Shown: piece after piece, positions 35,086 through 45,771 of the stretch
How positions within the stretch are numbered: the stretch's first letter is position 1
Layout of the letters: the number at the start of each line of letters is the position of its first letter
Assembly (NCBI GenBank): GCA_001898255.1
Contig: MKTK01000038.1
Coordinates: 313,229 to 377,228, forward strand
DNA: 64,000 nt
From: Chryseobacterium sp. 39-10
Lineage (GTDB): Bacteria; Bacteroidota; Bacteroidia; Flavobacteriales; Weeksellaceae
Reading direction: 5' to 3'
The notes under the pieces: model-generated
Database searches by the model: none
The model's input: only the letters and a program-made list of their open reading frames with translations
Told to the model about the DNA's origin: nothing
Position numbers and translations under genes: made by a program

Positions 35086-37526
35086 ACTATACTACCCAAC
35101 AAATTGCCGAAATTACGGGCGCCGAGTTAATCGGTGAGCCAAACTTGACTGTCAGGAATATTGCCTTCGACAGCAGAACCATCTATTCTAACATCAATAC
35201 TGCGTTTGTTGCTATCAACACGTTCAAGAACTCAGGTGAAAAGTACATACAGGCGGCAGTTGAAAAAGGAATACGCATTATCATTGCAGAGCATTACCGT
35301 CCCGAAATGCCTGGTATTACTTGGATCATTGTCAAAAATTCGATCGCTTTTATTCAGAAACTTGCTCAGTATCATCTTCAGCAATATCATTTACAAACCA
35401 TTGGCATCACCGGAAGCAACGGCAAAACCATTGTAAAAGAATGGCTTTATCAAAGTCTTTTCGAAAAATTCAGTACAGTAAAAAGTCCTAAGAGTTTCAA
35501 CTCTCAAATTGGTCTGCCTATTTCCCTGCTCGGCATCAACAAGAATCATCAACTCGGTATTTTTGAAGTGGGTATCTCAAAACCAGGAGAAATGGATGTT
35601 CTGGAGAAAATATTCTCGCCACAGATCGGAGTTCTCACCTATATCGGTTCTGCTCATCTCTCCAATTTCACGAATGAAGAAGAACTGGTTAATGAAAAAA
35701 TTAAACTCTTTAAAGATTCTGAAACCATCATCTTTAATGGAGATAATGAACTGGTATTCAATAAAATTAATTCACTATATTCAAGTAAAAAATTAATTTC
35801 ATTTGGTCTTAATACGCGTAACAATGTTCGTATTAAAAATGACCATAACAACAAAAATAGTGATCTTCTTTTTAAGTATTTTGACGAGGAATTTCTCATA
35901 CCCATAAAGCAAAGAGATGAGGCCACACTCAGCAATGCTTTGTGTGTCGTAGCCGTGCTTAAGGAATTTCACTTTACCAATAGTGACATTGTTCAGAAAC
36001 TGAACCAGCTGAAAGCCGTTGAAATGCGCCTGGAAAGTGTGAACGGTTTACGAAATAATCTTATTATCAATGATTCCTTCAACCTTGATTTGGACTCGCT
36101 GAAGATTGCTTTCCAGTTCATTAAAGAATACAACAAATCAAAAAAATCACTTATCCTTACCGATTTTGCGGAAGGAAAAGATGCGGACCAACTCTATTCG
36201 GAAGTTGCTGAGCTCACCAACCAGCAAAATTTTAATAAAATCTTTCTCATAGGCGAAGAGATCACCAAAAAAGCTGATCTTTTTAGCCCTGAAACATACA
36301 CTTTTAATAACACAAAAGAACTCATTGAAAGTCACCTGCTTAATCAAATTGAAAATGAACTTATTCTCTTAAAAGGTGCCCGAAAGTTCGAGATAGAAAA
36401 AGTAAAGACAGATCTCGAGTTGCAGAAGCATGATACGGTGCTTGAGGTGAATCTGAATGCCATCCTTCACAATATCAATGTTCATAAAGCAATGCTGAAA
36501 CCGGAAACCAAAATGATGGCGATGGTGAAAGCATATTCCTATGGATTGGGAGGCTATGAAATTGCAGAGTTTTTACAGCATCATCACATTGATTATCTGG
36601 GTGTTGCTTATGCTGATGAGGGAGTAAATCTGCGTAAAGAAGGGATTACTGCTCCCATCATGGTAATGAATCCCGAGCAACACAGCTACGACATCATCAT
36701 CGATTATAACTTAGAACCAGAAATCTACAGTTTCAGGGTATTGGATTTATTTAATCAGCAATTGGTGCGAAAAGGTATTCATCAAAAATTTCCTATTCAC
36801 ATCAAATTAGAAACGGGGATGCATCGTCTTGGTTTTAAGACTGATGAATTACCTGAACTCATCGATAAGTTGAAGTCGATGAACGTTACAGTACAAAGTA
36901 TTTTCAGCCACTTATCTTCAGCGGACGATCCTTCGGAAGATGAATATACCCGCAAGCAAATCAGGATTTTTGATCAAAACTCAAGTACGCTTGTGGATGG
37001 ACTTGGTTATCGCCCAATACGTCATATCCTGAACTCGGCTGGTATCACGAGGTACACGGATTATCAGTTTGATATGGTGAGAATCGGGATTGGAATGGTG
37101 GGCATTTCTCCTGAGCCAAGCGTTCAAAAACAGCTTCGGCGCGCAGTAACGTTTAAAACCGTTATTTCCCAAATATCCGAAGTTTGCGCCGGTGATTCCA
37201 TTGGATACAACCGGAGGTACAAAACAGAGAAAGATACAAGAATTGCCACAATACCAGTTGGTTATGCTGACGGAATCCCGCGGCTCATCGGCAATAGAGT
37301 GGGAAATGTGGGGATTAATCAAAAACTTCGACCGATTGTAGGAAATATTTGCATGGACATGATGATGATTGATGTGGACAATGCCGCTGTGAATGAAGGA
37401 GATGAAGTGATTATTTTTAATGGAACTCCTTCTCTGGAGGAATTTTCATCCTATTGCCAAACCATTCCCTACGAAGTGCTGACATCAATTTCAAGACGGG
37501 TTAAACGAATTTATATCAAAGACTAG
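35082..37526 (+). CDS. Bifunctional MurF ligase / alanine racemase
   Basis: Fusion of two peptidoglycan-precursor enzymes, 814 residues. The N-terminal MurF half (1 to about 450) joins D-Ala-D-Ala to the UDP-MurNAc-tripeptide and has the P-loop [16 protein letters not shown] (about 105-120), [11 protein letters not shown] and [14 protein letters not shown]. The C-terminal PLP-dependent alanine racemase half has the lysine in [13 protein letters not shown] (about residue 482), [12 protein letters not shown], and [12 protein letters not shown]. The fusion is typical of Bacteroidota. It starts inside the tdk stop and abuts the patatin gene with no spacer, so these genes are one operon. Confidence 0.93.
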   Translation: MNYTTQQIAEITGAELIGEPNLTVRNIAFDSRTIYSNINTAFVAINTFKNSGEKYIQAAVEKGIRIIIAEHYRPEMPGITWIIVKNSIAFIQKLAQYHLQQYHLQTIGITGSNGKTIVKEWLYQSLFEKFSTVKSPKSFNSQIGLPISLLGINKNHQLGIFEVGISKPGEMDVLEKIFSPQIGVLTYIGSAHLSNFTNEEELVNEKIKLFKDSETIIFNGDNELVFNKINSLYSSKKLISFGLNTRNNVRIKNDHNNKNSDLLFKYFDEEFLIPIKQRDEATLSNALCVVAVLKEFHFTNSDIVQKLNQLKAVEMRLESVNGLRNNLIINDSFNLDLDSLKIAFQFIKEYNKSKKSLILTDFAEGKDADQLYSEVAELTNQQNFNKIFLIGEEITKKADLFSPETYTFNNTKELIESHLLNQIENELILLKGARKFEIEKVKTDLELQKHDTVLEVNLNAILHNINVHKAMLKPETKMMAMVKAYSYGLGGYEIAEFLQHHHIDYLGVAYADEGVNLRKEGITAPIMVMNPEQHSYDIIIDYNLEPEIYSFRVLDLFNQQLVRKGIHQKFPIHIKLETGMHRLGFKTDELPELIDKLKSMNVTVQSIFSHLSSADDPSEDEYTRKQIRIFDQNSSTLVDGLGYRPIRHILNSAGITRYTDYQFDMVRIGIGMVGISPEPSVQKQLRRAVTFKTVISQISEVCAGDSIGYNRRYKTEKDTRIATIPVGYADGIPRLIGNRVGNVGINQKLRPIVGNICMDMMMIDVDNAAVNEGDEVIIFNGTPSLEEFSSYCQTIPYEVLTSISRRVKRIYIKD

Positions 37527-39689
37527 ATGAAAAAAAATTTTTTACTCCTTCTGCTCTGCAGTTTTCTTTTCTCTTTTTCGCAAGTGAAAGAAGGTTTTAA
37601 AGTACCTGCTAACGCAAAAATAGGGTTATCACTTTCTGGAGGTGGTGCCAAAGGTTTTGCCCATATTGGCGCGTTGAAAGTACTCGATTCCCTTGGTGTA
37701 AAAGTGGACTATATCTCGGGAACCAGCATGGGCGCTATTGTTGGAGGACTTTATGCTTCGGGTTATACTGGTAAAGAAATCGAAAAGATCATTCTGAATA
37801 CCGATTTTTACAATATTATTGCCAACGAAAAAAACCGACAGGACACCTCTTTCTTCAATAAGTCCATCGATAAGTATCTGCTCACCGTACCCATTGTGGA
37901 CGGCAAAGTGAATGTAGTGCCCAAAGCCATTTCCACAGGTCAAAAGAATATCTACTTACTGAAAGAGCTCTTCAAATCGGTTTCCAATATCACGGATTTT
38001 TCAAAGCTTCCCATTCCTTTTATGTGTATTGCCACCAATTTGGAAAGTGGAAAAATGCAGATTTTTGAGAAGGGCGATCTGGTGAGTTCCATCATGGCGA
38101 GTTCAGCATTTCCTTCGCTGATGGATCCTGTTAAAGTGGGTGATTCGCTTTATATTGACGGAGCAATGACGGTCAATTATCCATCAAAACCTTTAAAAGA
38201 TAAAGGAATTGATGTGGTGATTGGTGTAGATTTAAGCCAGGGTTTAGCCAACCGAAATGATCTGCAGAGTGCCGTGGCCATTCTTAATCAGGTAATTGAT
38301 TTTGGCATCCAACAAGAAACCAAAAATCAGTATAAGTACACCGACATCAACATCCACCCTGATTTGACCGGTATGAATTCCACCAGTTATGATGCAAAAA
38401 AAACCATTCTGGACTCGGGATATGTTGAAGCAAAACGCTACGTCAATGTACTTTCTCTGCTTCCCAAACGACCCATTGATGCCCTGCGAGCGCCAATGAA
38501 CACCGTGTATACCAACGTGTACAAAATTGACAGCTTAGAGGTAGAAAACAACAACATCTTCGGAAAAAATTATATCCAGGGGAAGATGAATCTCAAGATT
38601 CCTTCCATGCAAACCTATGGTAACATTAACAAAATGATTGATAAGTTGTATGCCACCAACAACTATCGGTTAATTAACTATGATTTAATAAATGGTAACA
38701 ATAAAAATTATTTAAAACTTTTTGTCACCGAAGATGATACCCGTTTCTTCCTAAAATTTGGACTACATTATGATGAAATATTTAAAACAGGGCTGCTTCT
38801 TAATGCAACAGTGAGACGACTTCTTTTTCGAAACTCTACTATTTCTCTCGACGTAATTGTTGGGGATAAGCCCAGGTACTACCTCAATTATTTCATGGAT
38901 AACGGTTATATTCCGGGATTTGGAGTTTACTCTTCCGGTATGACGATTGACCTGGCTAACGAAGATGGCAATATTTACCAACGGCGAAACTGGTTCAGAA
39001 ACGAAATTTTTATTCAGTCTATATGGCGCGATAAGTTTGCAATTGGTGGCGGGATAAGTCACGATTATTTCGAGAGTAAAACCATTGGAACAACCAATTA
39101 CACCAATGGACAAAATTTCATCAATCCATTTGCATTTATTAAAAGTGATACCCAGGACGACAAAAGCTTCCCTACTCGTGGTTTTTTAATGAATATCGAA
39201 GGAAAAATACTCGATCTTCTTAATAAAGACCAAAAAGGCAGGGTATTTCAGGCAAAAATAACCTCCCAGCTTAATTTTCCAGTCAATGATTATTTTACTT
39301 ACCGGCTCAATATATTTGGCGGATTTACACTTGGTGAAGACCTCAATCAATACTACCGCTATGGCTTCGGTGGTATTTTCGAACAAAATATTGGAAATAT
39401 AGTTCCTTTCAGGGGTTACGAAATTGGCCAGATAATGGGCAAAAATATTTTGACGGCGGATAATATTATTCAATTCAGATTTCGTAAAAATTACTTTGCT
39501 GATGCGAGTTTCGGTTTAGCCAATCATTTTGAAGAACTCCGCTTTAATGAGGTTGTTCACATCGCCGAAACTTCCGCGGGACTATCTCTGGGGTATAAAT
39601 CTCCTTTTGGCCAAATTAAACTCAATTACAGCCGCTCTATAACAAGAAATAATGGTCTATTTAACGTCATTCTGGGACATTGGTTTTAA
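37527..39689 (+). CDS. Patatin-like phospholipase with outer-membrane beta-barrel
   Basis: A 720-residue protein resembling PlpD-type proteins: signal peptide (ending LFSFSQ), patatin domain at about residues 30-230, a short POTRA-like region, and a BamA/Omp85-type barrel from about residue 390. The catalytic dyad is visible as GTSMGAIVGG (GxSxG, Ser near 67) and the aspartate in DGAMTVNYP (about 212), with the oxyanion loop SLSGGGAKGFAHIGAL. The barrel ends in GLFNVILGHWF with a terminal aromatic. It may display or release a phospholipase across the outer membrane. It begins immediately after the MurF-Alr stop. Confidence 0.9.
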   Translation: MKKNFLLLLLCSFLFSFSQVKEGFKVPANAKIGLSLSGGGAKGFAHIGALKVLDSLGVKVDYISGTSMGAIVGGLYASGYTGKEIEKIILNTDFYNIIANEKNRQDTSFFNKSIDKYLLTVPIVDGKVNVVPKAISTGQKNIYLLKELFKSVSNITDFSKLPIPFMCIATNLESGKMQIFEKGDLVSSIMASSAFPSLMDPVKVGDSLYIDGAMTVNYPSKPLKDKGIDVVIGVDLSQGLANRNDLQSAVAILNQVIDFGIQQETKNQYKYTDINIHPDLTGMNSTSYDAKKTILDSGYVEAKRYVNVLSLLPKRPIDALRAPMNTVYTNVYKIDSLEVENNNIFGKNYIQGKMNLKIPSMQTYGNINKMIDKLYATNNYRLINYDLINGNNKNYLKLFVTEDDTRFFLKFGLHYDEIFKTGLLLNATVRRLLFRNSTISLDVIVGDKPRYYLNYFMDNGYIPGFGVYSSGMTIDLANEDGNIYQRRNWFRNEIFIQSIWRDKFAIGGGISHDYFESKTIGTTNYTNGQNFINPFAFIKSDTQDDKSFPTRGFLMNIEGKILDLLNKDQKGRVFQAKITSQLNFPVNDYFTYRLNIFGGFTLGEDLNQYYRYGFGGIFEQNIGNIVPFRGYEIGQIMGKNILTADNIIQFRFRKNYFADASFGLANHFEELRFNEVVHIAETSAGLSLGYKSPFGQIKLNYSRSITRNNGLFNVILGHWF

Positions 39690-39695
39690 AGCATC

Positions 39696-40115
39696 ATGAT
39701 ACATTTTAATTTCGAAAATATCGAGGAAGTAGCCATCGGCGAAGACACAAAACAATGGTTAATGGAACTCATTACCGCCGAAAACCGGAAACCAGGTAGT
39801 ATTGAATATATCTTTTGTGATGACGAATACCTGCTGGAAATCAATCGAAAGTTTTTGCAGCATGACTACTATACAGATACCATCACCTTCAACTATGTGA
39901 AGGGCAAAACTATATCGGGAGATATTTTCGTATCTTTGCCGCGCATTTTTGAGAACGCACAAAACCTTATCACCACTACAGACAAAGAGTTGCATAGGGT
40001 TTTAGCGCACGGAATTCTTCATCTTATCGGATACAACGATAAAACCGAAGAAGAGATTAAAGAAATGCGTGCAAAAGAAGATTATTATCTGGAATTAAAG
40101 TTTGGAAAAAATTAG
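39696..40115 (+). CDS. ybeY: Endoribonuclease YbeY (rRNA maturation factor)
   Basis: Metal-dependent RNase involved in 16S rRNA 3' processing and ribosome quality control. The 139-residue protein has FCDDEYLLEINRKFLQHDYYTDTITF and the metal site HGILHLIGYND (His105, His109). The canonical third histidine (HGxLHLxGYDH) is replaced here by Asp115, a variant I recall as common in Bacteroidota. It lies 6 bases after the patatin-like gene. A parS site follows 10 bases after its stop. Confidence 0.9.
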   Translation: MIHFNFENIEEVAIGEDTKQWLMELITAENRKPGSIEYIFCDDEYLLEINRKFLQHDYYTDTITFNYVKGKTISGDIFVSLPRIFENAQNLITTTDKELHRVLAHGILHLIGYNDKTEEEIKEMRAKEDYYLELKFGKN

Positions 40116-40125
40116 TTTTCCTTAA

Positions 40126-40141
40126 TGTTTCACGTGAAACA
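40126..40141. promoter_or_regulatory. parS: parS centromere site 1
   Basis: A perfect 16-bp palindrome TGTTTCACGTGAAACA (18 bp with the flanking A and T), identical to the widely conserved chromosomal parS consensus bound by ParB. It sits in the 61-base gap between ybeY and mnmG. The parA/parB genes are not in the window. Confidence 0.9.
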
Positions 40142-40176
40142 TATACAAATTCCAGTATTTATAGGCCAATTAATAC

Positions 40177-42039
40177 ATGATAAACGAAATATACGATGTG
40201 ATTGTAGTGGGCGCAGGGCATGCCGGATGCGAAGCAGCTGCTGCTGCTGCCAACCTGGGATCCAAAACACTGCTCATTACCATGAACATGCAAACCATAG
40301 GGCAAATGAGCTGTAATCCTGCGATGGGAGGTATTGCAAAAGGGCAAATTGTACGCGAAATAGACGCGATGGGTGGCTATTCCGGAATTGTGGCCGATCA
40401 ATCCGCCATCCAGTTCAAAATGCTTAATCTTTCCAAAGGTCCTGCAATGTGGTCTCCACGTACCCAAAATGACAGAATGTTGTTTGCCCAAGATTGGAGA
40501 TTGGCACTGGAAAACACCCCTAACCTCGATTTCTTTCAGGATATGGTGAAAAGCTTGGTTGTTGAGAATAATCAGGTTACAGGTGTTGTTACCTCCTTAG
40601 GTATTACCATAAAAGGCAAGGCAGTGGTGTTGACCAATGGCACTTTTCTTAATGGCTTAATTCATGTAGGAGATAAACAATTGGGAGGCGGCAGAATGGG
40701 CGAACCAAGAGCTTTCGGCATCACCGAGCAGCTTGTTACATTGGGTTTTGAAGCAGGACGTATGAAAACCGGCACACCGCCACGCGTTGACGGCAGATCT
40801 CTCGATTACTCAAAAATGGAAGAACAGAAAGGTGATGAAAATCCACAAAAATTTTCATACCTCGATACACCAAAACTCACCAAACAAATGAGTTGCCACA
40901 TTGTATATACCAATGAGACCGTCCATGATATCCTTCGCGAAGGATTTGACCGAAGCCCCATGTTTAATGGCACCATTCAAAGTATTGGTCCGCGCTACTG
41001 CCCGAGTATTGAGGATAAAATCAACCGTTTTGCTGAGCGAAACAGGCACCAACTCTTTGTAGAACCTGAAGGATGGAAAACTGTCGAAATGTACGTCAAT
41101 GGTTTCAGTTCATCGTTGCCTGAAGATATTCAGATTAAGGCCATGAGACACATCCCTGGTTTTGAAAACGTCAAAGTATTTCGTCCCGGTTATGCCATTG
41201 AGTATGATTACTTCCCTCCTACCCAGCTTAATCACACCTTAGAAACTAAACTGATCAATAATCTGTATTTTGCAGGGCAAATCAATGGAACAACTGGCTA
41301 TGAAGAAGCTGCAGGACAAGGGTTAATTGCGGGAATCAATGCGCATAATAAAGTTCATGACAAAGAATCATTCATTCTCAACCGTGATGAGGCATATATC
41401 GGCGTTCTCATTGATGATTTAATTACCAAAGGTACTGAAGAGCCCTACCGGATGTTTACTTCACGAGCAGAATATCGCTTGCTTTTAAGGCAGGATAATG
41501 CAGATATCCGTCTCACAGAAAAATCGTATCAACTGGGTCTTGCCAAACAGGAACGACTTAGAAAAGTTGAAGAAAAAGTAACAAAAAGCAATGAACTGGA
41601 GACAGTCTTGAGAGAAACCTCATTAAAGCCAAGCATCATCAATCCTATTTTAGAAACTATTGATTCCTCTCCTGTTGATCAAGCATACCGTGCAGCTCAG
41701 ATTCTTACAAGACCCAATATGACCTTGGAAAAATTGGAAGAGATTGATATTATTCGTGAACAGACCGCAGATTTTAATGAAGAAGTAAAAGAACAGGCCG
41801 AAATCAATATTAAATACCGTGGCTATATAGAAAAAGAAAAAGAGAACGTTGCTAAACTAAACCGACTTGAAAAAATAAGAATTCCGCAGGACTTTGATTT
41901 CTCCAAAATATCATCCCTATCCACCGAAGCCAAACAAAAAATGAATAAGGTAAAACCAAAAACCATTGCACAAGCAGGACGTATCAGTGGAGTTTCACCT
42001 GCAGATATTAATGTGCTCCTCATTTATCTCGGTAGATAA
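40177..42039 (+). CDS. mnmG: tRNA uridine-5-carboxymethylaminomethyl modification enzyme MnmG (GidA)
   Basis: FAD-dependent subunit of the MnmE-MnmG complex that modifies wobble uridine 34 of several tRNAs. The 620-residue protein starts with the dinucleotide motif VIVVGAGHAGCEAAAAAANLG and has SCNPAMGGIAKGQIVREIDAMGG, the catalytic-cysteine segment KMSCHIVYTN-like QMSCHIVYTNETVH, GPRYCPSIEDKI, and the C-terminal FTSRAEYRLLLRQDNADIRL. Length is standard. It is flanked on both sides by perfect parS sites; in many bacteria gidA lies beside oriC and the par genes. Confidence 0.96.
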   Translation: MINEIYDVIVVGAGHAGCEAAAAAANLGSKTLLITMNMQTIGQMSCNPAMGGIAKGQIVREIDAMGGYSGIVADQSAIQFKMLNLSKGPAMWSPRTQNDRMLFAQDWRLALENTPNLDFFQDMVKSLVVENNQVTGVVTSLGITIKGKAVVLTNGTFLNGLIHVGDKQLGGGRMGEPRAFGITEQLVTLGFEAGRMKTGTPPRVDGRSLDYSKMEEQKGDENPQKFSYLDTPKLTKQMSCHIVYTNETVHDILREGFDRSPMFNGTIQSIGPRYCPSIEDKINRFAERNRHQLFVEPEGWKTVEMYVNGFSSSLPEDIQIKAMRHIPGFENVKVFRPGYAIEYDYFPPTQLNHTLETKLINNLYFAGQINGTTGYEEAAGQGLIAGINAHNKVHDKESFILNRDEAYIGVLIDDLITKGTEEPYRMFTSRAEYRLLLRQDNADIRLTEKSYQLGLAKQERLRKVEEKVTKSNELETVLRETSLKPSIINPILETIDSSPVDQAYRAAQILTRPNMTLEKLEEIDIIREQTADFNEEVKEQAEINIKYRGYIEKEKENVAKLNRLEKIRIPQDFDFSKISSLSTEAKQKMNKVKPKTIAQAGRISGVSPADINVLLIYLGR

Positions 42040-42045
42040 TAATGA

Positions 42046-42061
42046 TGTTTCACGTGAAACA
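42046..42061. promoter_or_regulatory. parS: parS centromere site 2
   Basis: A second perfect TGTTTCACGTGAAACA (again 18 bp with flanking A and T), 7 bases after the mnmG stop and 1,920 bases from the first site. Two exact copies this close are not expected by chance. Confidence 0.9.
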
Positions 42062-42128
42062 TTGATAAAAATTTACAAGTTGTTCTTTCAAAATGTTTCC
42101 CCATCCAACTCATTCTTTAGATGAAAAT

Positions 42129-42947
42129 ATGAAAATTAAAGACCATTTCTTATCCAAGGAAACCTTTGAAATTAAAGAAACTGAAATCAAAGGCATATTA
42201 AAAACCGAACCAATTCCTGAAAATCTTTCACGTTATTATGAAAGTGAAGATTATATTTCGCATCATCAGGATTCTGGTTCATTAAAGGAGAAACTGTATA
42301 AATTTCTTCAGATTTTCAATCTAAGTTACAAGAAAGATATCCTCGTTGACTTTCTGGGGAAGGGAAAAATCGTTTTAGATTATGGCTGTGGAGCTGGTGA
42401 ATTTATTAAATTTATAGAAAAAGATTTTCAGACATTGGGATTCGAACCCAACAGCATAGCGCGAAAAGCTGCTATTGAGAAAACCTCTGCCTCTAAAATA
42501 ATTGCTTCTCTTGATGAAGTAGATGATAACAGTTTGGATGCCATCACGCTTTGGCATGTTTTTGAACATATTGATAATCAAGATGATATACTTGAAAAAT
42601 TTTATAAAAAACTGAAAAACAGTGGTTTACTCATCATTGCAGTACCCAACCATACTTCTTATGATGCCAAAAAATACAAAGAATTCTGGGCTGCTTACGA
42701 TGTTCCCCGACATGTTTATCACTTCTCAAAATCGGGCATGCAACAATTGATGAACAACAAAAACTGGTCACTCAAAAAAGTAAAGCCCCTCCTACTCGAC
42801 TCATTTTATATCTCTATGCTCAGTGAAAAATACAAGAAATCTTCTCTTTTTTGGCTCAAAGGTCTTATCGTGGGAGCAATTTCTAATGTTAAGGCATTAA
42901 AAACCGGAGAATATTCAAGTTTGATATATATAGTCGAAAAAAAATAG
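42129..42947 (+). CDS. Class I SAM-dependent methyltransferase
   Basis: A 272-residue methyltransferase of the UbiG/Methyltransf_23 type. The SAM-binding motif I is IVLDYGCGAGEFIKFIEKDF (about residues 83-102), followed by GFEPNS, and a motif near AITLWHVFEHIDNQDDILEKFYKKL. An N-terminal segment KTEPIPENLSRYYESEDYISHHQD is typical of Bacteroidota homologues near surface-glycan genes. I chose the ATG at 42129 (MKIKDHFLSKETFEI) over 42093, which adds an unconserved leader closer to the parS site. The substrate is unknown. Confidence 0.85.
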   Translation: MKIKDHFLSKETFEIKETEIKGILKTEPIPENLSRYYESEDYISHHQDSGSLKEKLYKFLQIFNLSYKKDILVDFLGKGKIVLDYGCGAGEFIKFIEKDFQTLGFEPNSIARKAAIEKTSASKIIASLDEVDDNSLDAITLWHVFEHIDNQDDILEKFYKKLKNSGLLIIAVPNHTSYDAKKYKEFWAAYDVPRHVYHFSKSGMQQLMNNKNWSLKKVKPLLLDSFYISMLSEKYKKSSLFWLKGLIVGAISNVKALKTGEYSSLIYIVEKK

Positions 42948-43002
42948 ATATTGTATTTTTAAGCTATTTCTGAAAGTCAATTTTTACCCCATTTTCTACC
43001 AT

Positions 43003-44094
43003 TTGAAAAAAATTTACTTCACTTTACTACTTCTTCCAACTATTTTTGTAGCTCAACAGCTCAAAAATTATTTCATTGGGTACAGTTCCATCTATGGCGC
43101 ACCTATTGGAAAAATTAGAGGAGATGTTAGCAATCACATTACGGGTCAACAAATATTTATAGGTCATAATTTACAAAATGACCCACAAGAATGGGTTCAC
43201 ACACTCTCTGCTGAAAACCTGCGTTTCGGATTTTCGCATATAGATATGAACAAGGTGCAGCAAAACCTCTCCGGAAGAACTTACTCCTTCGGTGATGCTT
43301 ACGCGGCTACCGCAAGCGTCGATTTCCGTTTAGCAAAGTTCGGTAAAGTAAATGTCCACTTCTCCCCTACTATTGGTGTCGCCTACATCTCAACAAATGT
43401 TTACACTGATCCCGATTCTTATATTTTTGGAAGCCACATCAACACCATGTTCGAAGCTGGTTTAGGATTGCAATATCACTTTATGCAAGATTATGCCCTC
43501 ACCACAAAGGTTTCTTTTCTTCACTTCTCTAATGGTGGCATGCAACTTCCTAATGCCGGTGTCAATGCGCTCATCGCCACATTCGGCATTCAAAGAAATT
43601 TAAACTTCGATTCAGTTCAATCCAAGCCCTCCAAAACTGAAAAACATGTCAAGAAACATGCAGTTGACCTAACCGTCGGTTTTGGTCAACGCGGAAAATA
43701 TAAAATAAAAGAGGCCTTCTACAGAGCAACAATTTCTCCTGCTTACTCCTACTTTATTTCTAATGTGATCGGGCTGAAAGCCAGCATAGATGCCGTTTAC
43801 TACGACCAAGTTTTCAACCCTGCTGTTTATGATGATTCTGTTCCGTACTGGGGAAAATCGTACGACCATTGGCGAATTGGTGCTTCACTGGGAACCGAAA
43901 TCAAAATGAACAAGGTTTCCTTTAATGCTAGTTTTGGAAGCTACCTTTATTTTAAAAGTCCGTACAATCAAAAAACCTACTGGAAAGCAGGTCTACGTTA
44001 TTACATCACTCCAAAAATTGGTGTGGACGGAACTATGTTTGCGCACCAATTTCAAGCTGATATCATCAGTTTTGGGGCATTTTTAAGACTATAA
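43003..44094 (+). CDS. PagL-like acyloxyacyl hydrolase (lipid A deacylase), TTG start
   Basis: A 363-residue outer-membrane protein. The signal peptide starts at a TTG codon (read MKKIYFTLLLLPTIFVAQQ); no in-frame ATG is near. The first half is a small barrel carrying the PagL active-site pattern LHFSNGGMQLPNAGVNAL, with His174 and Ser176 matching the catalytic HxSN. The second half (from about residue 220) is another set of barrel strands ending GAFLRL. Lipid A 3-O-deacylation is the family activity. The doubled length compared with PagL (about 150-180 residues) is common in Bacteroidota. Confidence 0.78.
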   Translation: MKKIYFTLLLLPTIFVAQQLKNYFIGYSSIYGAPIGKIRGDVSNHITGQQIFIGHNLQNDPQEWVHTLSAENLRFGFSHIDMNKVQQNLSGRTYSFGDAYAATASVDFRLAKFGKVNVHFSPTIGVAYISTNVYTDPDSYIFGSHINTMFEAGLGLQYHFMQDYALTTKVSFLHFSNGGMQLPNAGVNALIATFGIQRNLNFDSVQSKPSKTEKHVKKHAVDLTVGFGQRGKYKIKEAFYRATISPAYSYFISNVIGLKASIDAVYYDQVFNPAVYDDSVPYWGKSYDHWRIGASLGTEIKMNKVSFNASFGSYLYFKSPYNQKTYWKAGLRYYITPKIGVDGTMFAHQFQADIISFGAFLRL

Positions 44095-44096
44095 AA

Positions 44097-44128
44097 AAAA
44101 GGGCATATCCTTTTCAATATGCCCTTTT
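44097..44128. terminator. Bidirectional terminator between the PagL-like gene and pgk
   Basis: A perfect 12-bp stem (aaaagggcatat / atatgccctttt) with an 8-base loop, between convergent stop codons at 44094 and 44156. Confidence 0.88.
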
Positions 44129-44155
44129 CTATATCAACTAAAAAATTAGTTTTAA

Positions 44156-45346
44156 TCAATTATTGATAGCTGCTACACCAGGAAGTTCTTTTCCTTCTAA
44201 GCTTTCCAGCATTGCTCCACCACCCGTAGAAACATAACTTACTTGATCCGCATAGCCAAACTGTTTCACAAATGCAACAGAATCACCACCGCCTACTAAT
44301 GAGAATGCACCCTGTTTTGTGGCTTCAGCAATACTATCTCCTAAAGCAATTGTTCCTGCAGCAAAATTCGGCATTTCAAAAACGCCAATTGGTCCGTTCC
44401 ATAAAATCGTTCTTGAGTTCATAATCACATCATTGAACAATACACGGGTTTTTGTACCAGCGTCCATACCCATCCAACCTTCAGGGATTTCATAAATATC
44501 AACTTCTTTTCTTTCTGCATCATTACTAAATTCATTAGCAACCACAGTATCTACAGGCAAATAAACCTTTACATTCTGCGCTTTCGCCTTTTCCAAAATC
44601 TCCAAAGCCAAAGGAAGTTTATCATCTTCCAAGAGTGAAGTTCCTATCTGGCCACCTAACGCCTTAATAAAAGTAAATGACATTCCACCTCCAATAATTA
44701 GGTTATCAATTGCCGGTAAAATATTTTCAATAATGGTAATTTTCGTCGATACTTTGGATCCTCCAAGAATGGCAGTAACTGGTTTCTCTCCGCTCTTCAA
44801 TACTTTGTCGATCGCTTCAAGTTCTTTTGCCATCAGTAAACCGAAAAACTTAGTAGAAGGAAAAAACTGTGCAATCACGGCAGTGGAAGCATGGGCTCTG
44901 TGCGCCGTTCCGAATGCATCATTTACATAAGCATCACCCAACTTTGCAAGTTTCTCTGCAAAATCTTTATCTCCTGCTTCTTCTTCGTTATAAAATCTAA
45001 GGTTTTCTAAAAGCAGAATTTCACCGGGTTTAAGTTCAGAAGCCATCTCTTCAGCTTCGGCTCCAATACAATCCGGACAAAATTTCACCTCATGACCCAG
45101 TACCTTTTCAATTTCAGGAACGATACTCTTCAAAGAAAATTCAGGATTAACTTTTCCTTTCGGCCTTCCTAAATGCGTCATCAATATCACCGAACCGCCA
45201 TCATTTAGTATCTTCTCAACAGTAGGTTTTACCGCCTGTATTCTCGTGTTATCGGTCACTTTCAAATCAGCATCTTGTGGCACATTAAAATCTACACGTA
45301 CCAGTGCTTTTTTATCTTTAAAATTGTAATCTTGGATTGTCTTCAT
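44156..45346 (-). CDS. pgk: Phosphoglycerate kinase
   Basis: Glycolytic enzyme transferring phosphate between 1,3-bisphosphoglycerate and ADP. The 396-residue protein has [71 protein letters not shown], and the C-terminal nucleotide-site [13 protein letters not shown] and [18 protein letters not shown]. Length and motifs are standard. It is a single gene reading away from the large AT-rich gap, with a TAAATTTG -7 element just upstream. Confidence 0.97.
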   Translation of the reverse strand: MKTIQDYNFKDKKALVRVDFNVPQDADLKVTDNTRIQAVKPTVEKILNDGGSVILMTHLGRPKGKVNPEFSLKSIVPEIEKVLGHEVKFCPDCIGAEAEEMASELKPGEILLLENLRFYNEEEAGDKDFAEKLAKLGDAYVNDAFGTAHRAHASTAVIAQFFPSTKFFGLLMAKELEAIDKVLKSGEKPVTAILGGSKVSTKITIIENILPAIDNLIIGGGMSFTFIKALGGQIGTSLLEDDKLPLALEILEKAKAQNVKVYLPVDTVVANEFSNDAERKEVDIYEIPEGWMGMDAGTKTRVLFNDVIMNSRTILWNGPIGVFEMPNFAAGTIALGDSIAEATKQGAFSLVGGGDSVAFVKQFGYADQVSYVSTGGGAMLESLEGKELPGVAAINN

Positions 45347-45367
45347 ATTGCCTTATTTTTGCTTGTA

Positions 45368-45375
45368 CAAATTTA
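45368..45375 (-). promoter_or_regulatory. Candidate -7 promoter element of pgk
   Basis: TAAATTTG on the minus strand, 21 bases upstream of the pgk ATG. It matches TAnnTTTG; the -33 is unclear. Confidence 0.5.
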
Positions 45376-45603
45376 AACTTTATAATGACGATTCCGAATT
45401 AATATTCGATTAAAAATCCACAAACTGACAAATAACATTTACTCCACAATATTTTCTTTTTATTAAAAAAAATAAATGAGTAGTGTTGTTGTATTGCACG
45501 GTTTTGTTGAAAACTTATTCTTGATTTTTGATCACATTACGTTCATGCTCAATTCATATTCAATTCACATTTCAATGTGTTGATTTTTAATTATTTTTAA
45601 CAC

Positions 45604-45612
45604 TTATCAACA
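45604..45612 (+). other. DnaA-box-like sequence (one mismatch)
   Basis: TTATCAACA differs from the DnaA box TTATCCACA at one position. It lies next to the A/T tract at 45582-45600. Confidence 0.45.
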
Positions 45613-45771
45613 ATTGTCAGTAACTGCTATGGCATGCAATTATTAAGAAACGGGTTATGGAAAACTTTGTTATTGTTTGCCAAAAATTAGAAATAAAATT
45701 TTCCTCGGCAAGTGAAGTATTTTGTTCAATATGAATTTAATTTGAATTAGAAAAGGAAATGTTTTACTCAC

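Noticed and set aside
40125-40316. A short frame reading through parS site 1 into mnmG
   Set aside because: It only reflects the parS palindrome (MFHVKH) and then the wrong frame of mnmG.
45361-45372. TTGTACAA near pgk as another LytTR repeat
   Set aside because: It is a single palindromic copy without a second unit at 21 bp.
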